DNA of 64,000 nt from Rhynchopus euleeides (GCA_963210315.1 OY723278.1:1984001-2048000), one strand, 5' to 3'. Numbered from the stretch's first letter, positions 1-11,692 are shown. Notes: generated by a model not told the origin, from the sequence alone. Numbers and translations: made by a program.

Positions 1-995
1 GGTTGGAGAGGTCGGCTCCTGGGTTCGACCGCCTCCCCCTTTTTGCGGGTTTGCTGTTATTCCTTCCCCTGACCCCCTTTTGTCAGCGTTATGGCGCCCG
101 AGGAGTCTATCACTGCCTCTCTGAGTGCCGCTGCGACCCCTTTCCCCTCTCCCCTTTTGTTCGTGGGCTGCCCCCTGTGAATGGTAGACTTACCTACAGC
201 CCCTTGTTTGCCGCCAGCACGGAGCCAAGCAGCTCAACCCCGGCCGTGCGCGGTTTGTTTGCCCTAGAGCATTGTTGTTCGTGGAGTACGTGTCATTGTG
301 CTAAGAGCCCGGAGAAGCAAAGTCGAATCTGCTGCGCTAGCCTCACCAAGCAGCCACAGTACTACAGGATGCGCGCAGGATTGAGTAGGGTTTGAGACCG
401 CCCGCCCCCCACCCCCCCACCCCAGGTACCTTAGGTGACTGTAAATAACCGACTCCCGACTCCTGACCCCCAAACCTTATTTACAGCCCTGCCCCCCCCC
501 CCCCCTACCCTCATCGCGCCTTCCTTCCCGAGGCTGTTGCAGACGCAGTGGCCGCCAGGCAGCTCTACCCTAGCCGCCACACACCCACCCCCCACACATC
601 CCCAACACAGGTAGGGGGCACGGGGCCTGCCAACCCAGAGGTTTCCCCTCACCCCCTTCCCTGCACACCACACCAAAGCCGGCTCGACACAGGGCAAAGG
701 GGTGCGACCTCCTGCGACAAGGGAATCACACACACCCCCTCCCCCTCCCTTGTTGGCAACTCCGTGACGTGCCCACGGGGGAGGCTTCCCCCCCCACTAC
801 ACATCATTGCCCCCTGCCCCCCCCCCCTCCCTCCCACACAACTTCCCACTAGCTCCCCCCCCCCATCGCCCGCTTCCTTAATCCCAACCCCCTCCCCCCT
901 GTGGGGGTGAGGAAGGGTGGCTTAGGAGTGTCTGCGGTGGCGTCCGGTGTGATCTCCTCCTTCTCTCTCACCATCCCCCCCAACACATCCACACG
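1..995. other. Intergenic / 5' flank, C-rich
   Basis: No gene was recognised. Positions 400-900 are extremely C-rich, with several poly-C runs. An open frame over 3-395 resembles no family I know and lacks the GC3 pattern of the real genes here. It could be the 3' end of a gene outside the window, but nothing supports that. A TTAG at 922-925 after the C-rich stretch is a weak candidate splice acceptor for the gene starting at 996. Confidence 0.5.
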
Positions 996-3777
996 ATGCA
1001 CGTCAACACAGAGGTGGAGACGCTGCTCCGGCAGTGGAACCTCGATGCGTATATAGGAGTATTTGAGGAAATGGAGGTGGTCGATATGGACACATTGCAG
1101 TCGCTCACTGATGAGGATGTCGCGAGCATGATCGGTGCGAATATCGAGGAGCGGAATAAGCTCCGTCGTGCTCTTGGGCGTGCCTGCGAGGCAAGCCCTC
1201 CGAGTTACTCACACAGGTTCCGCCCAGACACATCTGGCGACACCGACCGCTGCCCCTCTCAGTCCAGCTCCGCTGCGCCCTCCTCCAACGACACGTGCCA
1301 CGGCTCCTCCGACGGGCACAACAACACCTCTTCCTCGTCACCCTCCCCTTTCCCGCGGCGGGGCAAGGCTGCAAACCACCCCAACGGGCAGCAGCAGCAG
1401 CACTTCGGCACCCCACCCGGCATGGCACGCTACCACAAGCTCCTGAAGAAGAAGGGGATGCTCCTCGCAAAGCCGCACGTCACCTCTGAGGAGATCCGTG
1501 ACGTGGAGCGAGAAATCCAGCAGGTCATGCGGGAGCTCAACCTGGAGGGCGCGCCGTTGGTGCACCCCCGCAGGGGGGATAAGGTGCGGATCATAGGCTA
1601 TCCCGGGTGCTCTGCGGAGCTGGGTAAGCTGAGCGGGCACAGTGCGGTTGTTATGACGGCCAGCTCGGAGGAGATGTGGTCTGCGGTGAAGGTGCGGCTG
1701 CAGCAGACGGGGGATGTCATCATGGTGCCTCCGCACTGCATCCAACACGCGGCGGAGTCGCGCCTGGCGCAGCGGTTTAAAGGCATGGTGGAGCGCGACG
1801 GTGCGGCAGGCGGTGTGTCGGCAGCTTCGCAGAAGAACTCCTCCAGGAGATCCACAGCGGTGCGCCGCGTTGTGGAGAGGGAGCGGCAGCAGCGGGCAGA
1901 CCCTTTCACCCTGCACGGCTTCCGGACCAACCCCATCTACGGGAGGCTCGCTGTGGAGCTGGTGCTGCAGCCGCACGTCAGCCCACAGCAGGTCTCCCCT
2001 GTTCTGACCTCCGCGACCTGGGTAGACCGGGGGGTGCTGCCGGACACGGTGCACTACAACCGCGACCTGCACGCCTTGACCCTCGACATGGTGTCGAACA
2101 AAATGGTACACGCCCAGCTGGAGTCGGAGCTGCACCCCCTGTGCATCTCCTTCACGGTCCGACGCCGCGGGGGCGCCGAGCGGGACGGGGGATGCCCGGG
2201 ACAGGACAGCAGCACTCCTGCCTCTGCCCCGGCAGCCACTCCCCAACGCGGGCCTGCTGGAATGGGCCCCGAAGGGGCACGCGGAGGCGGGGTCCGCCCG
2301 CAGAGCGCGGGTGGGTGTCGCCAGCAGCAGCAGCAGCAGGCACAGACCCCGGAGGGGTGTGGTGGTGGTAGTGGTGGCGACGGGAGCGCGGGGCCCTCCG
2401 CCAGCAGCCGTTTCAACGGGACAGCGGGGTCCGGGGAGATGAGCGAACTGGATCCGCTGCCCAACCCCAACCCCAACCCCGTGTCGCCTGCCGCTTCCGG
2501 CCCGCCGCTGGGGGGCGCGCCGGAGGCGCGCGGGCACAGCGGCAGCACCGCCACGGCGGTGGGGCCGCCGCCACCGCCCCGCGATGCGGTCCCCCGTGGG
2601 GGGGGCGGGTTGCCGTCGCCGCCGGGTGTGGGGGGTGGCGTGTCGCCCCGTGGTGGTGGTGTGGGGGGCGGCGGTGTTGGCGGGGGTAGCAGGGCCAGTA
2701 AGGATGGTGTGCCGTCGGCGCTGTTCACGCCTGACACGCATCCGCTGTCGCCGACTTCGGATTTTTCTGAACTGTCGCCCGGGACCCGCCGTGGGGAGGA
2801 GGGGAGGCGCAAGCAAGGGGGTGCTGCGGCGTTCGATCTGGCATCGCTGCGAGGGAGCAGCGGGAACCCTGCCCCGTCGCGGTGCAGCTCGTTTCGGAGT
2901 ACCGTCCCGCCGTCGACCTGTGGGAGCTTGCGGCAGAAGGAGAAGCTGACCGGTGTGCAGGTGGAGGATGATCTCCGGATCCGGCTAAACGAAGCACTCA
3001 ACAAGTGCACCCGCCTCAAGGTGTGTGGTGTGTCGCGTGGTACCCCCTCCCTCATTGACGCGTGGAGAACTGGGGGAGAGTGGGAGAGAGAGAGAGAAGT
3101 GGCAACGTTTTCGTGTGTGTGGTGGTCTTTTTTTTTGTGAGTTCGGCGTAGCCAACTGGGGAAGCTTTCTGTGCCTTTAGGTGGATCGTGCGTCCCCACT
3201 CACACCACTTATCATCGGGGAGTGGTGTACACAAAGAGTGGGGTCTGCGTTGCAACAAAACAACTTTCGGCAGCAATTGGTTTGTTGTCTCGTTTTGGTG
3301 TCACTTTACGATCCAGCGGGGGGCCACAGATAGTGTTGGGATGGGGAGGGGTCACAGATAGGTTCCCTGTGTGGTGCGACATCTCTTTTTGTGCCACCCC
3401 AATCATACATCCCCCCTCCCGTGCAGAACGAGGTGAGTCAATACCGTGCGAAGGACAAGAAGTCACAGCGGAATTTGAACCTGCAGACAAGCATCGCGAA
3501 TGCCAACAAGAAGGAGTCGGAGTCGTTGAGGAAGCGTAACAGCGCAATCTGCCAGGAGCTGCACAAGCTGCACGAAGCCCTGGATGTGGTGATGACGACT
3601 CTCTCCGGGTGCAGCGCGCAGTGGGCGGACCAGCTGGCGAAGGGTGCGGACGAAGAGAGCTCCCGCATCAGCCGCGGCGTGATATCAGAGGTGATCGCCA
3701 CCAACCACGAGATTCGCGAGAAGATGCGGCATATCAGCCTCATTGCGAACCTCACAAACCGCCCGCCAAACCCCTGA
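996..3777 (+). CDS. SAM-domain / coiled-coil protein (2 exons)
   Basis: Exons are 996-3020 and 3427-3777 (phase 0), giving 791 aa. Residues about 4-66 form a sterile alpha motif: VETLLRQWNLDAYIGVF, then the TDEDVASMIG helix pair and ERNKLRRALG. Residues about 194-252 (GDKVRIIGYPGCSAELGKL to VPPHCIQH) look like a small SH3/KOW-type beta barrel. A long Gly/Pro/Ser-rich disordered stretch follows (about 390-640) with Q and G runs. The C-terminus is a coiled coil that crosses the splice junction (LNEALNKCTRLK joined to NEVSQYRAKDKK). SAM domains mediate oligomerisation or protein docking, so a scaffold role is inferred; no catalytic domain is visible. The ATG at 996 is the first in frame and begins just before the SAM domain. 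Confidence 0.82.
3021..3426 (+). other. Intron of the SAM-domain gene
   Basis: The 406-nt intron has donor GTGTGT at 3021 and acceptor CCCGTGCAG ending at 3426. It contains a GA run near 3087. Removal joins two coiled-coil segments in phase 0, which supports the boundaries. Confidence 0.8.
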
Positions 3778-4594
3778 CCCTGCGGTGCATCGGGTTGGCA
3801 TTCCTACCTGCTGCTCTCAGGCACAGGAGGCAGGCGTGTTTGTGACTCCTTGCATGATCCAGCCAGCGTATGTGTCATCACACGACACGACAACACGCAA
3901 CCTTGCGGGGTATATCTTGCCGGTAGGCCGTGGATCTGGGTGGGTGTGTCAACGGATAACAAACCGAAGGCCAAAAGTGCGTAGAGTGCGAGGGTGTCGT
4001 TTGCTCTGGTCGGCGCTTGCGGGTGCGTGGGGTTCAGCGGGGCAGCAGCGTGCCAGTGGCAGGTCTATCAAGCGTTTGAGGGAGAGAGAGAGAGAGAGAG
4101 AGAGAGTTCTGCGTTGCCCAGATTCAGCTGCGGTGGTTTTAGTTTTTGCGGTGCGCTTCATGATTACTTTATTTCATGGCATCCATTGCCCAGTGGTGGC
4201 CAGGCGAGGGGATGGCGGAGGGATATGTTACAGCAAAACCGTTCGCGCTAAATTGTCGGTTTGTCTTCTCCGTCTTCCCCCTTCCTTCTGGCTGTATCGC
4301 GCTCTGGTTGGAGCGGCGTGCGGACTTCCGTCTGTTCGACCTTGCCAGATCGTTTTATTCTTCCCCCACCCCCCCATCTCCCACTAAGAACAGTACCCAT
4401 GTTTAGGGTTTCTAAGAACCGACGGATGCCGCCCATCCCACCACACCCGCACACAATGCAACTGAATGATTGCCCATCCGCAAGGCATGCCTGTGTACGT
4501 GTCACCAATGTAGCCGCGGAGGTTGATGTATATCGCTCGACTGCGCACCCCACCACACACATGCCTGCAGCGTGACACAGCGCCTGTTGACATC
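3778..4594. other. Intergenic region with (GA)n
   Basis: No gene seen. A (GA)12 microsatellite lies at 4082-4106. Just upstream of the next gene, two AGs at 4569-4570 and 4579-4580 follow a C/A-rich stretch and are candidate (trans-)splice acceptors. Confidence 0.6.
4082..4106. repeat. (GA)n microsatellite
   Basis: About 12 uninterrupted GA units. Confidence 0.95.
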
Positions 4595-6849
4595 ATGAAG
4601 GCCTCGCGCCTGCTGAGATGCGACCGGGTTGCGGCAGCCGCCGCCAAGCTGCCGGAGGCGTGGGTGAAGCGCGCGTCGAAGGAGATGAAGGGGGGCGACC
4701 CGACGAAGCTGATCATCAAGACGGAGGAGGAGGTCATGATGCGCCCGATCTACACGGAGCCGGGTGAGGAGCGCTCCCTGCCTGGCGAGTACCCCTTCAC
4801 GCGTGGCCCGCACGCCACGATGTACACGGTCCGCCCGTGGACCATCAGGCAGTACGCCGGGTTCTCGACGGTGGAGGAGTCCAACGCCTTCTACCAGAAG
4901 GCGCTTGGCATGGGGCAGCAGGGTCTGAGTGTTGCCTTCGACCTGGCAACCCACAGGGGCTACGACTCCGACCACCCGCGTGTGGAGGGGGACGTGGGTA
5001 TGGCTGGTGTCGCGATCGACACCATCGACGACATGAAGCGCCTGTTTCAGGACATCCCCCTGGACAAGGTGTCGGTCTCGATGACGATGAATGGTGCTGT
5101 GATCCCGATCATGGCATTCTTTGCTGCTGCTGCTGAGGAGAACGGTGTGCCCCAGGAGAAGCTGCGCGGCACCATCCAGAACGACATCCTGAAGGAGTTC
5201 ATGGTGCGTAACACATACATCTACCCACCGGAGCCGTCGATGCGCATCATCTCGGACATCATGGGGCATCTGGCGCAGTACCAGCCGAAGTTCAACAGCA
5301 TTTCCATCTCTGGGTACCACTTGCAGGAGGCAGGGGCGAACAACGCGCTGGAGCTGGCGTTCACCATTGCCGATGGGCTGGAGTACATCCGGGCCGCAGC
5401 GAAGGCCGGGCTGACTGTGGATGACGTTGCACCCCGTCTGTCCTTCTTCTTCGCCATCGGGATGAACTTCTACATGGAGATCGCGAAGCTGCGTGCCGCG
5501 CGTACCCTGTGGGCGACCCTCGTGAAGAAGCACTTCAACCCGAAGCAGGAGAAGTCGCTGCTGCTGCGTACCCACACCCAGACCTCGGGTTGGTCCCTCA
5601 CGGAGCAGCAGCCGTACAACAACGTCATCCGCACCACAGTGGAGGCGATGTCTGCCGTGATGGGTGGTGCGCAGTCGCTGCACACCAACTCCCTCGACGA
5701 GGCTGTGGGCCTCCCCACCGAGTTCTCCGCAGGGCTGGCGCGGAACACGCAGATCATCCTGCAGGAGGAGACAGGCATCACCAAGGTGGTGGACCCGTGG
5801 GGCGGGTCGTACATGATGGAGTCGCTGACGTCGGAGCTCATTGAGGAGGCGATGAAGATCATCGACGAGGTGGAGGAGCTGGGCGGCATGGCGAAGTGCG
5901 TCTCGGAGGGGATGCCCAAGCTGCGCATTGAGGCGTCGGCGGCGACGAAGCAGGCGAAGATCGACTCCGCCCAGCAGGTGATTGTGGGGGTGAACAAGTA
6001 CGTCGCGAAGGAGGAGGTGCAGAACTACGAAGTGCTGAAGATCGACAACGCGAAGGTGATTGCCTCGCAGAAGGAGAAGCTGCGCCTCAACAAGGAGAAC
6101 CGTGACGAGGCGAAGTGCCAGGCGAGCCTCGACGCCATCCGTGAGGGTGCCAAGGGCGACGGCAACATGCTGACCCTCGCTATCGACGCGGCGCGTGCGC
6201 GTGCCACCCTGGGTGAGATCAGCGATGCCATGGAGACTGTGTTCGGCAGGCACGTCGCGAAGGACGGGATGGTGCGTGGTGTGTACAACCGTGAGTACGC
6301 CTCGAACGACGAGCTGGCTGGCGTGCTGCAGGAGGTCAACGACAAGGTCAAGGCCTTCGAGTCGAAGGTGGGCCGTCGCCCTCGTATGATCATCGCCAAG
6401 ATGGGCCAGGACGGGCACGACCGCGGCGCCAAGGTTGTCGGAACTGGCTTTGCGGACCTCGGTTTTGACATTGACGTGGCGCCCCTCTTCCAGACGCCCT
6501 CTGAGGTGGCTGACATGGCGGTGGACGCGGATGTGCACATCGTGGGTGTGTCGTCCCTGGCTGCAGGGCACCTGACGCTCGTGCCGCAGCTCATTGCCGA
6601 GCTGAAGAAGCGCGACGCAGAGGATGTCGTCGTGATTGCAGGCGGTGTCATCCCCCAGCAGGACTACCAGGCGCTGTACGACGCGGGCGTCTCCTGCGTC
6701 TTCGGGCCGGGTATGTGATTGCCACACTCAAGCGTCGTCGTGACATTGTATCGCTGCACCACCAACCCCCCACCCCACCCACAGGCACCAGCATCCCGAA
6801 GGCGGCGATCGACCTGCTCGACACCCTGAACAAGCGCATCGCGATCTAG
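4595..6849 (+). CDS. MUT: Methylmalonyl-CoA mutase, mitochondrial (2 exons)
   Basis: Exons 4595-6710 and 6785-6849 (phase 1) encode 726 aa, close to the usual length of about 720-750. The enzyme interconverts (R)-methylmalonyl-CoA and succinyl-CoA with adenosylcobalamin, the last step of propionate, odd-chain fatty acid and branched amino acid breakdown. The N-terminal TIM-barrel substrate domain is clear ([56 protein letters not shown]). The C-terminal cobalamin domain has DGHDRG at residues 606-611, with His608 as lower axial ligand, plus GVSSLAAGH and [10 protein letters not shown]. The ATG at 4595 was preferred to one 72 nt upstream: it starts an Arg/Ala-rich presequence ([19 protein letters not shown]) suitable for mitochondrial import, and likely splice acceptors lie between the two ATGs. 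Exon 2 restores the conserved FGPGT..IPKAA ending. Confidence 0.97.
6711..6784 (+). other. Intron of methylmalonyl-CoA mutase gene
   Basis: The 74-nt intron has donor GTATGT at 6711 and acceptor CCCACAG ending at 6784. Retention would hit a stop within three codons (ATG TGA) and lose the last 21 residues. Confidence 0.92.
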
Positions 6850-8635
6850 GGAACCCCTGCAGTGACTGCCACACACACACCCTGTCCACCCCCACTCCCT
6901 CCCTTGTTTCGTTCGTATTCTTTCACCGGACCGACAATATTTCAAACCTGCTCTGCTCGACTTGTTGTTGCTGCCCGCTCAGAGTGATTTTTGGTGCTGC
7001 AATGGGGGGCGCCTCGGGTCTGATTTGCTGTGCGCCGATCCTTGGCCGTCCCATCACACCTGCCTCTGACCAGTGACACCCAGAAGGGTGTCTGCTGGAT
7101 TGTTCCGCGTTGAAACGGGGTGTGGTAACGGGCCGCTTGGCAGCCACATGGCGCCAATGTACATTACTCTCTGAGGCGGGGTGGTGTGGGGTGTGTGTGG
7201 GGACGCATGGTGGCGGCGGCGGAGGAACGGAGCAACCCCCCCCACCCCCTCGCACGCAATTCAAAAAAAAGAACAATATGCCCGCGCAGTGTTGTGGGGC
7301 TGTTTCTACTTTTTACCCGGTGCCCGCCTGCAACCCACGCAAAGGAACCACACAATGTGATCCCGCCTTGCGTGACAGGGGCGGGCCAGTTGCGCTGCAG
7401 TTTTGTTTTTCTGCCCCATCGCCGCTGCCGTCCTTTGTCTGGCTTCTGTCGGGATAACGCGCCTTGTTTCGAATCAGGAACATAGCCAACGTGATGATTT
7501 TGGCACTCTGACACGCTAAGGAAGACGACTGTCTTCATGCAACCTGCGCGCTGCAAGGTGAAGGATGAGACTAGCTTTCGCGGCTTCCGCTTCTGTGGTC
7601 GCCTGTACAACACATGGAGTGGCGGTAGGAGGGAGGGGTGTAATGGGGTGGTGCTGACACGGCAAGTTCAAGCCAATTTGAGACGTAGGATGAGGAGGGT
7701 GGGTGTGCCAACCAGTTATCATGGTTCTCTTGGCCGACTTCTCGGCAAAAAAGCAACGAAACGGTTTGAACGTTAGTTATTTTGGCTGTGCGATCTCCAG
7801 CAGCCTCAGCCCCTCCCCATGCGAGAGAGGGCCGCCATCATCTGCGTCTGCCGCCGAACGAAGAAACAAAATGTACCCGCGATGTGTGTGCCGGGCTGAG
7901 GGGCGGGCCCTTCAGCGGAGGCAGAGATGGGCGGGAATGAATCCGCCAATTTCGGACAAAGTGCAACGCCTTCTGGCAAGAACAGGTGTGAGTCAAAGGG
8001 AGGCTCCGTCTCACGGGCAGCCTCTGGAGGAGGACACGACAGAAAATGTGCCGACTCCGTGGGTGCCCCAGCTCTACAGTGCAGGAGTGAGCGCACTATC
8101 AAAAGGTGTCTCACCCGACACACTTTAGCCCTTTAGAGCGAAGGCCACCACATGTGAGCCTGTGTCCCGTCTGCGTGCACCTTCCCCGGGGCGAGCTTAT
8201 TCAGAGCCGCCCCAAAATTAGTCTCCCCCACCGCCACCATTTTCTCTTTCACCTGTGGCCCTATTTCGGCATGTGGCTGTTCGTTGTCAAGCGTGCCAGT
8301 GTGGGTCGCGAGCAGATCCCCAGTGTGCTTGAGAGTGTTGAATCGTAGTGGGTTCCGAAGGAGGGGTTGGTGTCTGTTCCCACGGGGTGGTTTGGAGGGG
8401 GTTGGGGGTGGGGCAGCGTCGGGTTGGCGATCCGGTTCGAAGCAAAATACAATAGTGCTGGATGTCCACGGTCCTGCGCGGCGCAAGAATGCAAACACAC
8501 ACCTGCCCCCCCGCCTCCAGTTCGTTGCTTTCGTAGCCTTCCTCGCGCTGCTGAATCTCTTCCTCCGCCCTCTTTTCTCGGCACCGCACAACGGCATGAC
8601 AACCTCTCCAGCAATTACACAACCCCCACTCGGGA
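6850..8635. other. Intergenic region, no gene recognised
   Basis: This is mixed-composition DNA with several short open frames on both strands, none with recognisable domains or the GC3 bias of the real genes. A pyrimidine-rich stretch and CTCTCCAG ending at 8611 precede the next start codon. A short upstream ATG at 8595 lies before that acceptor and would be removed from a trans-spliced mRNA. Confidence 0.55.
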
Positions 8636-9640
8636 ATGTGGGGGCGCCCCCCTGTCTACCGCGATGACGAGGACGATGATGACGACGACTACGACATGCA
8701 CTACGACGACGACGACCACGACGGCGACCGCATGCGACCCCCTTCATCCTGCGGGGTTGCCCGCCCCTCCCTCCCCTGCGGAAACTACCCCCCGCAACAC
8801 CACCAACACCAACACCACCACGGCAGCTCGCCCTATCAGAGCATCGCCAACGACACGCCCCCACCGGACTACGGAAGCATGCCCCTCCACGACGACCGCC
8901 CGGACCCACCGGAGCGCGCCCCCTCCGGGCGGAAGAAGGGTCAGGGGAAGAAGGGGAAGAAGGGGAAGGGGCAGCAGAAGCCGCCGTGCCCGCCGCAGTT
9001 CCAGCGCGGCGGCAGCAGCAGCAGCTGCAGCAGCGGCATGCCGGAGGAGCAGTACTGCGCGCCGCCGCCGGGTGGGGGGTTCGGCGGCAGCCAAGGCGGG
9101 GCGGATGCAGCGGAGGAGGGCGAGGATGACCTCGACGCGGAGATCATGGCTGTGATGGCGAGAGTGCCCTCGCCGGACCTCACACGGCAGGCGGGCAGGG
9201 TGCGCAGCGCGACGTCGCTGCGGCTGTCGCGGTGCTCCGGCTCTGCAGACCCGCTGCAGTCACGCGCCTCGATGTGCAGCAGGGGGGGCGGCAGCAGCAG
9301 CAGCAAGGCGAAGTCAAAGCGGGGCAGCAACCACAGCACCTCTTCCGACTGCCTGCAGAGGCAGGGGGGAGGAGGAGGAGGAGGTGGTGGTGGTGGGGCC
9401 TACCCCGAAGGCGAGGTGCCCCTCCGCGTGTTCGTGTCGCGCTGGGGGGTGTCGAAGGTGCTGTACGTCACCCCGGGCTGTTCGAAGGCGGAGCTGCTGG
9501 GTAGGCTGGGGGAGCGCTTCCCCCGGCTGCAGGTTGGGGGTGTGTGCTTCCACCTCGATGGCGGTGTGGTGCAGGCGACGGATGAGACCCTGCCTCTGTT
9601 CGCACAGCTGGCATGCGCGCCACGCGTGGTGGTGCAGTGA
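8636..9640 (+). CDS. Asp/His-rich low-complexity protein with a C-terminal beta-grasp-like domain
   Basis: A single exon encodes 334 aa. Residues 10-32 are almost all Asp/Glu with His and Tyr. A His/Gln-rich segment follows, then a Lys/Gly-rich stretch (about 101-120) and Ser/Gly-rich linkers including a poly-Gly run. The only ordered-looking part is the last ~75 residues (PLRVFVSRWGVSKVLYV .. LLGRLGERFP .. FHLDGGVVQATDETLPLF). Its strand-helix-strand pattern could be a ubiquitin-like or doublecortin-like fold; this is by eye and not a family assignment. GC3-rich codon use and an open frame through repetitive DNA favour a real gene. The start codon is the least certain part. Confidence 0.65.
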   Translation: MWGRPPVYRDDEDDDDDDYDMHYDDDDHDGDRMRPPSSCGVARPSLPCGNYPPQHHQHQHHHGSSPYQSIANDTPPPDYGSMPLHDDRPDPPERAPSGRKKGQGKKGKKGKGQQKPPCPPQFQRGGSSSSCSSGMPEEQYCAPPPGGGFGGSQGGADAAEEGEDDLDAEIMAVMARVPSPDLTRQAGRVRSATSLRLSRCSGSADPLQSRASMCSRGGGSSSSKAKSKRGSNHSTSSDCLQRQGGGGGGGGGGGAYPEGEVPLRVFVSRWGVSKVLYVTPGCSKAELLGRLGERFPRLQVGGVCFHLDGGVVQATDETLPLFAQLACAPRVVVQ

Positions 9641-10421
9641 GGGGGGGTGCGGCGTTGCTTTGCGCTGTGGAGTGGTGAAGTCGGGGGTGTGTTTCGGCGT
9701 GGGATTTAAGTTTGTAACCCCTCCGTCTCTTGCCGACAGTTGTCTTGCTTTTCTGCAGCCTTGCTTTCCGAGTTGTGTGCGGAGCAGGTAGGGGGGGGTG
9801 GTGGTGGGGTGTGTGTGGGGGAGGCTGCGTTGCCACGCGCCCCCTCCCGCCATCCTTGCCTCTCCCCGCTCCTCAAAAATCACACCCACGCGTAGCGAAG
9901 CACCCGCTGTCAAGTCATGCCGGCACACGAGTCTCAGAGAGTGGGTAATAGTGACACGGCACACGGCAGCATTCCTAGCCACATGCAGAGTGCATCGCTC
10001 TGACTAGCATCGTCCGGTAAACCGCAATAAAGGCTTCTGGTGCCGAATCCCAAGGCCCCCTGCCCCCACCTGCCCTTCCTGCTTTGCTGTGGAGGAATAG
10101 ACATGGCGATCGTTTCCCACCAATCCCTGTGTATTAACGGTGCCCCGAAATCAGTGGCATTTGGCAGCTGATCTCGTCAAGCCTTGCAAGGCAACGCCGG
10201 AGTGGCGGAGCTGTATGCTTGGTGCCTTCAGGCCAGTCGGCAGGGCCTTGGCACAGCCCTGAAGGCAGACTCACACAACGCTGTGTTCAGCGAAAAAGTC
10301 CGGAGCTGTGTTTCGGTGGGCGCGTGTCAACAGCTGAAGGTGCGCCATCCCACACCACCGACACTACCGGCACCCGATCATCGCAGCTACCAGGGAGAGC
10401 CGCCTGGCAGTGTTACACACC
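9641..10421. other. Intergenic region upstream of pyrophosphatase
   Basis: No gene recognised. The 3' part (10340-10410) is C/A-rich with AGs at 10385-10386, 10392-10393 and 10409-10410, candidate acceptors for the next gene. Confidence 0.55.
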
Positions 10422-11423
10422 ATGGCAGCCGTTGCGCGTGCCGTGCGGCAGGGCCTTGCAGGGAGTGCCACAAAGGTGACGCAGTGCGGTGCCTGCCTCG
10501 GGACGAAGACGTGGGCACTTTACTTCCAAGACGCCGCGTCAGAGCAGCGCATCTCCCCATGGCACGACCTGCGCGGTGAGCTGGACAGCGGTGTGCTGCA
10601 GGTTGTCAACGAAATCCCCCGTGGGACGCGTGCCAAGATGGAGGTGTCCACCAAGGACCCTGGCAACCCCATCAAGCAGGACCTGAAGAACGGGCAGCTG
10701 CGCTACTATGCCTATGGCGACATGCCTTTCAACTACGGGTGCCTGCCGCAGACGTGGGAGGATCCTAACGTGGCGGTGGCGGAGTGTGGTGGCAGCGTGG
10801 GTGACAACGACCCCCTCGATGTGGTAGACCTATCCAACGGTGTTTTTGAAATCGGCGAGGTTGTGCCCTCGCGCCCGCTGGGCGTCCTGGCGCTGATCGA
10901 CGAAGGGGAGACAGACTGGAAGGTGCTGACCGTTCCCGACACGGAGGAGTTTGCCCGCTTCCAATCCCTTGCCGACCTGCAGCGGGATGATGAGTTCAAC
11001 AAGAAGCTGGCGCAAGCGGTGCACTGGTTCCGGTACTACAAGACAGTCGGTGGGAATCCTGAGAACTCCTTTGGTTTCAATGGCGAAGTCCAGGATGAAC
11101 AGTATGTCCATTGCGGGTGGCTCTGGTGTCCGCATCACCCTTTGCTCGGGCGAGCCTCTCGGAACACCGAACCTCACAGCCCCTGTGTGGCTGCGGCTGT
11201 GGCTGACCTCCAAATAACACTTGCATGTCTGCTGCATCGGATTCCATTCGGTGTTCACCATACTTCTCGACAAAAGATAATGCTGTCCACACCACAATTC
11301 ACCACCACCTTCAGGTATGCACTTCGCGTGATCGAGGAGGCTCGCAAGCAGTACGACGCACTGCGAGAGGGGAAGGCAGAGTCGAAGGGACTGTGGCTTC
11401 CTGATTCCAGCAGTCAGGCGTGA
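10422..11423 (+). CDS. Soluble inorganic pyrophosphatase, family I (2 exons)
   Basis: Exons 10422-11101 and 11315-11423 (phase 2) give 262 aa. The enzyme hydrolyses PPi to two phosphates with Mg2+, pulling biosynthetic reactions forward. The signature DNDPLDVVD lies at about residues 128-136 and provides metal-binding aspartates. Other family motifs are EIPRGTRAKMEVS, YYAYGDMPFNYGCLPQTWEDP and WFRYYKTVGGNPENSFGFNGE. After splicing the C-terminus reads DEQYALRVIEEARKQYDAL, matching eukaryotic family I enzymes. The ATG at 10422 has a good context (ACACCATGG) and begins an Ala/Arg-rich segment of about 35 residues, so a mitochondrial form is likely. The intron keeps the frame open (see findings). 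Confidence 0.95.
   Translation: MAAVARAVRQGLAGSATKVTQCGACLGTKTWALYFQDAASEQRISPWHDLRGELDSGVLQVVNEIPRGTRAKMEVSTKDPGNPIKQDLKNGQLRYYAYGDMPFNYGCLPQTWEDPNVAVAECGGSVGDNDPLDVVDLSNGVFEIGEVVPSRPLGVLALIDEGETDWKVLTVPDTEEFARFQSLADLQRDDEFNKKLAQAVHWFRYYKTVGGNPENSFGFNGEVQDEQYVHCGWLWCPHHPLLGRASRNTEPHSPCVAAAVADLQITLACLLHRIPFGVHHTSRQKIMLSTPQFTTTFRYALRVIEEARKQYDALREGKAESKGLWLPDSSSQA
11102..11314 (+). other. Stop-free, 3n-length intron in pyrophosphatase gene
   Basis: The 213-nt intron has donor GTATGT at 11102 and acceptor CACCTTCAG ending at 11314. It is a multiple of three and contains no in-frame stop, so an unspliced mRNA would insert 71 residues. It is called an intron because its removal restores the conserved family C-terminus. 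Confidence 0.88.
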
Positions 11424-11659
11424 TGGCCTTGCCGCCCCTCCCAACGTGTGGGATGCCGGCGACAACGTGACAAGACGCGTGTTGGGTGTGCCGGGCTTCG
11501 CGGTTGAGGCCGCTGCCGTCACTCTAGAGAACGATATTGGATGCAGGAAGAGCGGTTGGGCAGGCCCCCCACCCCCACCCACCCCAACCAGGCATTGCCA
11601 CCTTGTTGTGCCTTGTTGCTGTTTTTAGTGGCCCACTCACTCGCATCCCGCCCTCTTGC

Positions 11660-11661
11660 AG
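11660..11661 (+). other. Candidate trans-splice acceptor
   Basis: CCCGCCCTCTTGCAG is a pyrimidine tract and AG 31 nt upstream of the ATG at 11693. No matching donor or coding exon is visible upstream, so this fits a spliced-leader addition site; a 5'UTR cis-intron is the alternative. Confidence 0.45.
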
Positions 11662-11692
11662 GCAAAGTCAAGACACAACCGAGTGTGCCGAC

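Noticed and set aside
1338-2816. Long minus-strand open frame (492 aa) opposite the SAM-domain gene
   Set aside because: It is an antisense shadow of a GC-rich coding region; it has no domain, is rich in Arg/His from complementing GC3 codons, and the + frame has a clear SAM domain.
4502-6727. 741-aa minus-strand open frame opposite methylmalonyl-CoA mutase
   Set aside because: Antisense shadow caused by high GC3; the + strand encodes an unmistakable conserved enzyme.
8431-8450. GGTTCGAAGC as tRNA B-box (also near 61599 and 21967)
   Set aside because: Flanking bases do not form a T-arm or cloverleaf at any of the three places.
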